Assembly: GCA_964618975.1 (NCBI GenBank)
Contig: CAZUDI010000076.1
Coordinates: 1-13,873 of the forward strand
Direction of reading: 5' to 3'
DNA from: CAZUDI01 sp964618975
GTDB lineage: Bacteria > Desulfobacterota > Desulfomonilia > UBA1062
DNA length: 13,873 nucleotides
The first letter of the stretch is position 1; every line of letters begins with the position of its first letter. Below, piece after piece: positions 1-5,542 of this stretch. The translations under genes were made by a program, and so were the position numbers. The notes below the pieces were generated by a model. The model was given only the letters and a program-made list of their open reading frames with translations. It was not told the origin of the DNA and searched no databases.

Positions 1-31
1 CGGCACTATATCACAGAATCGCGGGCAGTTC

Positions 32-65
32 CAGCCATGATGCGCGTCGGTGGGCATCATGGCTG
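32..65. repeat. 12-bp perfect inverted repeat (hairpin)
   Basis: CAGCCATGATGC (32-43) is the exact reverse complement of GCATCATGGCTG (54-65), with a 10-nt loop between. There is no T-run on either side, so it does not look like a standard intrinsic terminator. It could be an operator, a REP-like element, or the 3' end of something outside the window. The remaining sequence to 237 shows no gene; only the strong ribosome binding site GGGGAGG at about 226-232 is recognisable. Confidence 0.6.
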
Positions 66-237
66 CGACAGGGTTGGGGCCTCGGGGGGGAGGTCGCGGG
101 CAGGCGCAGGCCACACCTTTGTCCGACCCGGGCACCCTGTCTGAGAAGGCTCGGGGGCCGTAATTCAAGAATCTATTCAATGATCACGATAAGTCCTTCG
201 AAATACAGGGCACATGACAGGATAGGGGAGGTCAAGT

Positions 238-800
238 ATGGCGGCGCGCGAGAGACTACTCGAGATACTTTGGTGGGTTCTGACGGCAGGCGTGATGCTC
301 TGGGTCGCGGGTTGCAGTTCCTCCGGCAGCGCTGTCCTCCCCGTCACCGGGCAGGGCATCTCCGGCAAGGTCATAGACGGTTACGTGAGCGGGGCCGTCC
401 TTTCGGAGATACCGGTCTGGACCGCGGGGCAGCTGACCATTGCGCTCGATCGGGATGCATCAGAAGGCAGCGGTCCCCTCTATGTGGAGACCATCGACGG
501 CTGCGGGTAAAACGAGAACGACCCCCTGGAGGCGGAAGCTTCGGCGAGGCGGTGCAGAATTGCCCCTCTAGCGTGAGCCTGACCGTGGAAAGGGTCGGGG
601 CGGCCAACAGCGGGCTGCTGCATATCTACGGCAGCGGCTCGTACAGCATCTTCTAGGAAGCCGACACCGAAGACATGAACTATTATGGGGACATCCACTG
701 GCCCATCGGGGCATCCACGGCGGCCTACATGTTCAGCGTCAAAGACGACGAAGGCATCTTCAGGATCCATGAGATCGGTGAGGCCTATATCACCTACTAA
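238..800 (+). pseudogene. broken lipoprotein gene (frameshift plus two internal stops)
   Basis: The gene opens with a well-placed GGGGAGG ribosome binding site and an ATG at 238. The product begins as a lipoprotein: charged start, hydrophobic stretch, then lipobox VAGC with the lipidated Cys at residue 26, followed by a Ser/Gly linker and GKVIDGYVSGA, a stretch of the type found in carboxypeptidase-regulatory-like or Ig-like modules of secreted proteins. The frame closes at TAA 508-510. Protein-like sequence continues in another frame from about 530 (GGGSFGEAVQNCPSSVSLTV), is interrupted by TAG at 654-656, and continues in the same frame (YYGDIHWPIGASTAAYMF) to TAA at 798-800. This implies one frameshift between about 495 and 540 and at least one nonsense change. 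The original product would have been about 187 aa. Function is unknown. A sequencing or assembly error could explain the frameshift but not easily both stops. Confidence 0.6.
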
Positions 801-952
801 GGGTGCGGGCCCTTTTCTGAGAGGTCAGCGCCCGCGGGTCGGCATGGGAGTGAATCCCTGCCGGGGGTGTGTGATATCCTTCGCGTGTTCACGGGGCAGG
901 AAGGGGCGGCTTACCTGGCCGGCCCGATCTTTGCCGCTCGGGTCTGCCCTCC

Positions 953-986
953 GGGACCTCTTCGCCCACCGGCACCGGGGGGTCCC
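953..986 (-). terminator. possible hairpin after the 96-aa gene
   Basis: GGGACC (953-958) pairs with GGTCCC (981-986), directly adjoining the stop codon at 987-989 of the minus-strand gene. The loop is long and contains further C- and G-runs that could extend the stem. No T-tract follows, so this is only a weak terminator candidate. Confidence 0.22.
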
Positions 987-1277
987 TCAGTCTTCTCCCT
1001 CAATCCACTGGCCCAGGGCCGCCACGATCTTGCGCGCCTGCTCGCTGCTCGAGATGTTGAATTTCGACTGCTGGCGGTACTCGTTGTTCACCTTGCGATA
1101 GCGCCGGATGCTGTAGCGGTCGGGGCTGTAGTCTTCGTTCTTGGGTTCCCACTGTTGGTAGCGGAAGAGGATGGTCGTCCAGGCGCCCCGGGTCAGGATC
1201 ACCTTGTCGAGTTCCTTGACGATCAGCCGCTCGTCTTCCTCATAATTGATTGTAATATCGTCTATCTCCGAGGCCAT
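987..1277 (-). CDS. conserved small protein of unknown function (96 aa)
   Basis: A 96-residue soluble protein with an acidic N-terminus (EIDDITINYEEDE) and a basic, aromatic core: VILTRGAWTTILFRYQQWE (about 27-45), then YSIRRYRKVNNEYRQQSKFNISS (55-77) and an amphipathic C-terminal helix ending in W91. I recall very similar small proteins in sulfate- and metal-reducing bacteria but know no assigned function. The order of a strand-rich segment, an IRRY / SKFNIS stretch and a final helix is loosely like the PC4 single-stranded nucleic-acid-binding fold; this is speculation. The start at 1277 is preferred because GGAGGAG lies directly upstream; the longer in-frame ATG at 1313 falls inside a candidate -10 box. 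It appears to be transcribed alone. Confidence 0.85.
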   Translation of the reverse strand: MASEIDDITINYEEDERLIVKELDKVILTRGAWTTILFRYQQWEPKNEDYSPDRYSIRRYRKVNNEYRQQSKFNISSSEQARKIVAALGQWIEGED

Positions 1278-1308
1278 GGCTCCTCCTGCATGTGATGTGC
1301 TCCCCGGG

Positions 1309-1337
1309 ACCATAGCACGAATGCACCTTCAGAGAAA
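1309..1337 (-). promoter_or_regulatory. candidate sigma70 promoter (extended -10) for the 96-aa gene
   Basis: Reading the minus strand: TTTCTC (1337-1332), 17-nt spacer, then TGC-TATGGT (-10 at 1314-1309). The -35 is poor but the TGN extension before the -10 compensates. Transcription would start about 25-30 nt before the chosen ATG at 1277. Confidence 0.4.
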
Positions 1338-1401
1338 CAGACAGCTTGCCTTTCTGCGCGGGGGGACGCCCGGGAGGCAGCGCTTTACACCCCGGGTCTG
1401 T

Positions 1402-2688
1402 TCAGGGGCGCACCCGCCATAGCAGCAGGCCGCCGCCGACGAAGAGCAGCGTCAGTGAGGTGAGGCTGATCCGTGAGGCGAGCGTGCCCGGGAGGCCGAA
1501 GGCCCGCATTGAAAGCGCCACCGCGCCCAGGAGCGCCGGCCCGAGGACGGCGGCGAATTTGCCCATCATATTGTAGAAGCCGAAGTACTGCGCCGACTTG
1601 TCGGCCGGGATGAGACGCGCGAAGAACGAGCGCGACAGCGCCTGGATGCCCCCCTGTACCAGGCCGATGGTGGCGGCCAGGGCATAGAACTCGCGGGGGC
1701 CCCTGATGAAGGCCCCCCAGAAGGTCACGCCCACATAGACCGTCAGCGCGATATAGATGGCGCGCCGGGCCCCGATGCGCTCTCCGAGCCTCCCGAAGAC
1801 GAGCGCCGCCGGAAAGCCCACAAACTGGGTGATGAGGAGTGCCGTGATGAGGTCGCCGGCGTCGAAACCCAGCGAGAGCCCGTAGTCGACGGCCATGCGT
1901 ACCACGGTGTCGACCCCGTCGATATAGAGCCAGTAGGCCAGCAGAAAGAAAACGATGGGTCGGTTCCCGCGGATCTCCCCCAAGGTTTGCCGCAGCTGCG
2001 CGAGGCCCTCCCGGACCAGACGCCGGCGCGCCGGGCCCGCCCTCCGGGGCGGTTCCCTGACCCAGAGCACCAGCGGCACGCTGAAGAGGCCCCACCACAG
2101 ACCAACCGTGACAAAGGCCAGGCGCACCGCCTGCGAGGCATCCGCCAGTCCGAAGGTGGCGGGGCTCAGAGTCATCCACACATTCAGCGCGAAGAGCAGG
2201 CCGCCGCCCAGATATCCCAGGGCATACCCCAGGGACGAAACCCGCTCCAGCAGCTCTTCGGAGGTCACGGCGGTGATCAGGGCATCGTAGAAGACATTGC
2301 CCCCCGAGAAGCCGATGGTGGCCAGCACGTACAGCAAGGCGGCCAGCTGCCAGTGGCCTGAGGCCACCAGCGGCAGGGCCGCGGTCGAGATTATCCCCAG
2401 AGCGGCGAAGGTGAGGAGGAAGCGCTTGCGGGCACTGCCGCGGTCGGCCATGGCCCCCAACACCGGGGCGGCCAGGGCCACGCCGAGCCCCGCCAGGGAG
2501 TTCGCCAGCCCCAGCCGGGCGGTGCTGACGGCGGCATCCGTGCCGGCGCTCCAGAACTGCTTGAAAAACAGGGGGAAGAAGCCCGCCATGACGGTAGTGG
2601 CAAAGGCCGAGTTGCCCCAGTCGTACAGGGCCCAGGCCAGGACGGGCCCGCGTCCGTTTGCCGGGGGCGGGTGTGGACGGGCGTGCAT
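1402..2688 (-). CDS. UMF1-family MFS permease (Atg22-like)
   Basis: A 428-aa inner-membrane protein with about twelve hydrophobic segments. The family hallmark is near the N-terminus: LAWALYDWGNSAFATTVM (about 18-34), followed by FFPLFFKQFW. The loop GAMADRGSARKRFL (after TM2) and the FGRLGERIGARRAIY loop in the second half are MFS loop 2/3-type motifs. Length and these motifs match UMF1 permeases, relatives of the yeast vacuolar effluxer Atg22. Yeast Atg22 exports amino acids, but the bacterial substrate is not established. The gene starts 17 bp after the stop of the Nudix gene, so the two probably form an operon. The ribosome binding site is weak (GACAGGT), consistent with coupling to the upstream gene. 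The 88 bp after the MFS stop contain a CCCGGG...CCCGGG pair but no clear terminator. Confidence 0.9.
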   Translation of the reverse strand: MHARPHPPPANGRGPVLAWALYDWGNSAFATTVMAGFFPLFFKQFWSAGTDAAVSTARLGLANSLAGLGVALAAPVLGAMADRGSARKRFLLTFAALGIISTAALPLVASGHWQLAALLYVLATIGFSGGNVFYDALITAVTSEELLERVSSLGYALGYLGGGLLFALNVWMTLSPATFGLADASQAVRLAFVTVGLWWGLFSVPLVLWVREPPRRAGPARRRLVREGLAQLRQTLGEIRGNRPIVFFLLAYWLYIDGVDTVVRMAVDYGLSLGFDAGDLITALLITQFVGFPAALVFGRLGERIGARRAIYIALTVYVGVTFWGAFIRGPREFYALAATIGLVQGGIQALSRSFFARLIPADKSAQYFGFYNMMGKFAAVLGPALLGAVALSMRAFGLPGTLASRISLTSLTLLFVGGGLLLWRVRP

Positions 2689-2705
2689 ACCTGTCGCCGG
2701 GGTCC

Positions 2706-3188
2706 TCAGGCCCTTTGCGCCAGCCAGTCGCTCAGTGCCGGCCCGGTGCCGAAGGGCCAGGGCCTGAGCTCTGCGGGCGCCACACGGCGGATCTCGGCCA
2801 GTTCGTCGGAGAGCGTGATCTCGCCTGTGGCCGGGACGTGGTAGGCCACGATGAGCTGGTTCATCTCCAAAAAGGCGTAGACGCCCACGAGGCGCGCCTC
2901 TTGCCCGCTAAGCCCCAGTTCCTCGCGCACCTCGCGCAGGACGCCTTCGGCGGGGGTCTCGCCCCTTTCGAGAAACCCGGTGATCAGGCCGAACATGTCC
3001 TCCGGCCAGGCGCGGTTGCGCGCCAGCACCACCGTGCCGCGGTAATCCACGATGGCCGCCACTACCGGGGTGGGGTTGTCCCAGAAGACATAGCCGCAGT
3101 CCCTTTGCGGGCAGCTCAGCCGCCTCCGGCCGTCGATCTCGCGCAGCGTCAGCGTGGCCCGGCACTGCGGGCAGAAGGTCATGGACAT
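2706..3188 (-). CDS. Nudix hydrolase with N-terminal zinc ribbon
   Basis: A 160-aa cytosolic protein. An N-terminal zinc ribbon is formed by C6-x2-C9 and C26-x4-C31. The Nudix box is complete, G71-x5-E77-x7-R85-E-V-R-E89-E90-L-G92-L, giving the Mg-binding glutamates needed to hydrolyse nucleoside diphosphates linked to another group. The zinc ribbon plus Nudix layout recalls NudC NADH pyrophosphatase, but NudC is much longer and its SQPWPFP motif follows the Nudix box closely. Here a similar-looking RPWPFGTGPALSDWL sits at the C-terminus (142-156), so the substrate cannot be named. The ATG at 3188 has GGGGGA upstream; a second ATG two codons later is possible. It lies 17 bp upstream of the MFS gene, a pairing that might reflect hydrolysis of a nucleotide-linked compound and transport of a product, which is inference only. 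Confidence 0.9.
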   Translation of the reverse strand: MSMTFCPQCRATLTLREIDGRRRLSCPQRDCGYVFWDNPTPVVAAIVDYRGTVVLARNRAWPEDMFGLITGFLERGETPAEGVLREVREELGLSGQEARLVGVYAFLEMNQLIVAYHVPATGEITLSDELAEIRRVAPAELRPWPFGTGPALSDWLAQRA

Positions 3189-3271
3189 GCTCCGTCCCCC
3201 TTTCGCGCCATTTAACGCCCCCCCGCCGATGGCGCCCGGCGTGTCTTCCAGAGACGGGATGCTGTATGTAG

Positions 3272-3292
3272 TGAGGTGTTTCCGGCACCTCA
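3272..3292 (-). terminator. hairpin overlapping the VanZ-family stop codon
   Basis: TGAGGTG (3272-3278) and CACCTCA (3286-3292) form a perfect 7-bp stem with a 7-nt loop. On the minus strand its first arm includes the TGA stop (3292-3290) of the VanZ-family gene. It marks the end of the parA operon, but no T-run follows, so it may protect the 3' end or assist Rho rather than terminate by itself. Confidence 0.35.
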
Positions 3293-3688
3293 GCGCTGGC
3301 CCTGCCAGCGCAGCTTCAGTCCGGGGAGCTGCCGGACGAGCGGCAGGCTCAGCAGGTACGCTCCCAGGCCGGCCGCGTCGGCCATAAGGTCGAAGAGCGA
3401 GAGGTATCTAAACGGCAGGAAGTGTTGCACGATCTCGATCAGGGCCCCGTAGCCCATGAGCGGCACGATCTTGGCGGCGCTGAAGGGGCGCTGCGGGAAG
3501 GAGAAGTCCGCCAGCAGGGCCAGGGCATAGAAGGCCGCCAGGTGGTTGAACTTGTCGTTGAACTCGCCCACCACCGGATAGGTCAAGGGGGTTATGGCCA
3601 GGTAGGAGATAACGATCAGGGCCGCCCCCAGGAGCAGGCGGAAAGGGAGCGTCGGCGTCGCTGGCGCTTGCCGATGGGTGTTCCTCAC
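3290..3688 (-). CDS. VanZ-family integral membrane protein
   Basis: A 132-aa protein with about four hydrophobic helices (approx. 15-33, 49-64, 72-90, 98-118). The VanZ pattern is present: NDKFNHLAAFYAL (44-56) and GALIEIVQHFLPFRYLSLFDLMADAAGLGAY (81-111), with the conserved polar residues E85, Q88, D100 and D104. VanZ of Tn1546 gives low-level teicoplanin resistance by an unknown mechanism; most bacterial homologues have no known function, so a resistance role should not be assumed. The start is GTG at 3688, overlapping the upstream stop as GTGA, so translation is coupled to the 155-aa gene. It is the third and last gene of the parA-like operon, which makes it a candidate membrane partner for that system. 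Confidence 0.85.
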   Translation of the reverse strand: MRNTHRQAPATPTLPFRLLLGAALIVISYLAITPLTYPVVGEFNDKFNHLAAFYALALLADFSFPQRPFSAAKIVPLMGYGALIEIVQHFLPFRYLSLFDLMADAAGLGAYLLSLPLVRQLPGLKLRWQGQR

Positions 3689-4152
3689 AGGAAGCGCCCC
3701 CTGACCTTCCGGCCGATGCGGCTCAGCGCGCCCCCCATGCGGGGCAGGCGCGCCAGGAAGGCGGGCAGGGGGATGCCGAAATCGAGCACTTCTCCGGGTT
3801 CCCTGCCCGCCGGGCCTTTCTCCAGCGCGATGCGCAGCTTGAGCCTCTGCCTGGTGGCGCTGTTGCGGGAGGGGTCCCGCTGGTCAGGCTGAGCCTGAGC
3901 AGGCCCTGCCTGTTCAGGTGCTGCCTGCCCGGGGCGGGTCGGGGAGGACTCGTTGCTGTCCTTAATGCTCTCGATGAGCTCGAAGGCCGCATCCATCTTG
4001 TCCTGAGGGTTGTCTTCTTGCGGCCGCGATCCTCCGGTCTGGCCCTGCCGGTCGGCCCCGGCCAAGGGGGCCCCGGCGGGGGGGTGGACAGCGCCCTGAC
4101 GCGCCTGATTCTCCGGACTCTCCAGTGGTTTTCGCTTGCGCGGTACGGCCAT
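3685..4152 (-). CDS. basic, low-complexity protein encoded with a ParA-like ATPase
   Basis: A 155-aa protein with no recognised domain. The N-terminus is strongly basic (MAVPRKRKPLE). Residues 12-100 are rich in Pro, Gln, Ala, Gly, Asp and Ser and look disordered (for example QAAPEQAGPAQAQPDQ, 76-91), apart from a short predicted helix MDAAFELIESIKDS (53-66). The C-terminal third is basic and may fold: RQRLKLRIALEKG (101-113), a hydrophobic VLDFGIPLPAFLARLP (122-137), and ALSRIGRKVRGRFL (142-155). The ATG at 4152 lies one base beyond the parA stop, with GGAG upstream inside parA, and the 3' end overlaps the VanZ gene. Small disordered partners with a basic N-terminus next to parA-type genes are known in ParA positioning systems (ParB N-terminal peptides, McdB), so an adaptor role is plausible but inferred. 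Confidence 0.75.
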   Translation of the reverse strand: MAVPRKRKPLESPENQARQGAVHPPAGAPLAGADRQGQTGGSRPQEDNPQDKMDAAFELIESIKDSNESSPTRPGQAAPEQAGPAQAQPDQRDPSRNSATRQRLKLRIALEKGPAGREPGEVLDFGIPLPAFLARLPRMGGALSRIGRKVRGRFL

Positions 4153-4153
4153 C

Positions 4154-4867
4154 TCAGTTCTCCAGGGTATGGATGATCTTGGAAGCGATGGTTTCGATAT
4201 CGTTCAGGGCGGACTGGGCCTGCCGGGTGAAGCGTTTGTTGGCCTTGACGGCACCGGCGTGCTCGTAAAGGTGGGCCCCGTCACGGTTGAAATTCTCGTA
4301 GACCGCGCGGGCGGGATACACGGCCGGGAAGCAGCGCACCAAAGGCGGCAGGATGTCCTCGAAGTAGCCCGTGAGTCCCGGGGTGCCGGCCTGGGGGTGG
4401 GTGAAGGCCGGCAGTACGTAGAAGGCGTCCCTCTTGTCCGGGGAGGCCTTGATGATTTCCTTGATGATGGGGTAGAGGTTGTCGGCGAAGGCCGCCTCGT
4501 CGTTGGTGGAGGTGCGCATGGGGATGATCACGAGGTCCGAGACCGCGCAGGCGAAGCGGGTGTGCAGCTTGCCCGTGCTCTCGCCCGGGATGTCCATGAT
4601 GATCATGGTGTTGTGGGTGGCGATGGAGCGGATGCCGTCCTGAAAGACCTCCTTCTGGGTGCTCGAGATGTGGTGGAAGGAGACCGGACCCGTATCGCGC
4701 CCGTTTTCTTCGCGTTGTGTCCACCAGTTCCTCAGCGTGCCCTGGGGGTCGAGCTCCACCAGGGCAATCGAGGGGTAGCGCTGCCTGATGGGGCGCGCAA
4801 AGGCCGTGTTGAGCGCCAGCGTGCTCTTGCCGGTGCCGCCCTTGGTCTGTACGAAACTGACGATCAT
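4154..4867 (-). CDS. ParA/MinD-family P-loop ATPase
   Basis: A 237-aa protein, the size of small (type Ib-like) ParA ATPases without an N-terminal DNA-binding domain. The deviant Walker A KGGTGKST occupies residues 9-16, with signature K9 and P-loop K14; Walker A' is LVELDPQG (36-43, D40) and Walker B MIIMDIPG (88-95, D92). Such ATPases dimerise on ATP, bind the nucleoid nonspecifically, and position DNA or protein cargo with a partner that stimulates hydrolysis. The start at 4867 has AGGAGGGAGAC directly upstream and puts the Walker A at the expected distance; a longer frame to 4894 has no ribosome site. No ParB gene and no obvious parS-like repeats accompany it. The next two genes follow with no gap, so cargo positioning is more likely than plasmid partition. 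A good promoter lies at 4918-4946. Confidence 0.9.
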   Translation of the reverse strand: MIVSFVQTKGGTGKSTLALNTAFARPIRQRYPSIALVELDPQGTLRNWWTQREENGRDTGPVSFHHISSTQKEVFQDGIRSIATHNTMIIMDIPGESTGKLHTRFACAVSDLVIIPMRTSTNDEAAFADNLYPIIKEIIKASPDKRDAFYVLPAFTHPQAGTPGLTGYFEDILPPLVRCFPAVYPARAVYENFNRDGAHLYEHAGAVKANKRFTRQAQSALNDIETIASKIIHTLEN

Positions 4868-4917
4868 GTCTCCCTCCTGAGAAAGAAAGAACATAACTTA
4901 TGCACTGCAGCGGAGAA

Positions 4918-4946
4918 ACTATAGAAAATCATGGGCAATGTGTCAA
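4918..4946 (-). promoter_or_regulatory. near-consensus sigma70 promoter of the parA-like operon
   Basis: On the minus strand, TTGACA (4946-4941, perfect -35) is followed after exactly 17 nt by TATAGT (4923-4918, one mismatch to TATAAT). The predicted start is near 4911, giving a leader of about 44 nt with the ribosome binding site AGGAGGGAG. The -35 lies 15 bp from the end of the upstream Nudix gene, so the operon has its own, apparently strong and constitutive promoter. It is the clearest promoter seen in the window. Confidence 0.8.
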
Positions 4947-4960
4947 GATGTCCCCCGCCA

Positions 4961-5515
4961 TCAGGCCGGGCCCTTCTTTTTCTGCTCGAGGTAGTGCGCC
5001 ACGATGGCGCGGATGGACTCCAGGCCGATGTCTGCCAGGTCGATGTCGGCGGGGGCCATAAAGAGGCACGCTTCAGCATCGTCTCCGGGGGTGAGCCAGG
5101 AGAGGTCGCGCACGCGGCAGCCAAAGGCCAGGTCGAGGGTGTGGTAGGTCAGCCCGGAGAAGACATAGCGGTTGGGGAAGGACCCCAGATAGGTGCAGAC
5201 TTCAAGCTCCAACTTGAGCTCCTCCCGGATTTCGCGCGCGAGCGCCTGCTCGGCGCTCTCGCGCTGGTCCACGAACCCGCCCGGAAGGTCCAGGGTTCCC
5301 CGGGCCGGCTCGCGTCCCCGGCGGATGAGCAGCAGCCGGCCTTCCCCGTCCTCGATCAGGGCCGCCACGGCGGAAGCCGTGTTGAGATAGAATCTCAGCC
5401 CGCAGGCCGCACACGTGAAGGCGTGATCCGCCTGGGGGGCGAAGGGCGACGCCCCGCAGCGCGGGCAGTACTTCAGGATCTTCTCCGCCCGGGTTTCCTC
5501 AGGGTCTTTCGGCAT
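4961..5515 (-). CDS. second zinc-ribbon Nudix hydrolase
   Basis: A 184-aa cytosolic protein with a zinc ribbon C17-x2-C20 ... C35-x2-C38 followed by a Nudix domain. The Nudix box runs G80-x5-E86-x7-R94-E-I-R-E98-E99-L-K101-L, so the catalytic glutamates are present while the usual Gly near the end is Lys. The LDLPGGFVD entry and the downstream FPNRYVFSGLTYHTLDLAF fit a subfamily of zinc-ribbon Nudix proteins in which that Gly is often replaced, so the change need not mean loss of activity. The substrate is unknown. It is clearly different from the Nudix protein at 2706-3188 in length, spacing and C-terminus. The ATG at 5515 has GGGAGGA upstream and lies 27 bp after the histidine-kinase stop, so it is probably cotranscribed with the kinase. 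Confidence 0.9.
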   Translation of the reverse strand: MPKDPEETRAEKILKYCPRCGASPFAPQADHAFTCAACGLRFYLNTASAVAALIEDGEGRLLLIRRGREPARGTLDLPGGFVDQRESAEQALAREIREELKLELEVCTYLGSFPNRYVFSGLTYHTLDLAFGCRVRDLSWLTPGDDAEACLFMAPADIDLADIGLESIRAIVAHYLEQKKKGPA

Positions 5516-5542
5516 GGGTGGCGGGTCCTCCCTTTGTCGTTT

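Noticed and set aside
654..656. In-frame TAG as a possible pyrrolysine or readthrough codon
   Set aside because: The same gene also has a TAA and a frameshift, and no recoding element was seen, so simple decay is the better explanation.
1385..2179. 264-codon minus-strand frame within the MFS gene
   Set aside because: Out-of-frame shadow of the permease; the other frame gives proper transmembrane helices.
3290..3688. VanZ as an antibiotic-resistance gene
   Set aside because: No vanA-type genes are nearby and most VanZ-family proteins have no link to glycopeptide resistance.
4154..4867. Plasmid partition locus
   Set aside because: No ParB, parS repeats, replication gene or mobile-element genes are present; the neighbours look chromosomal.
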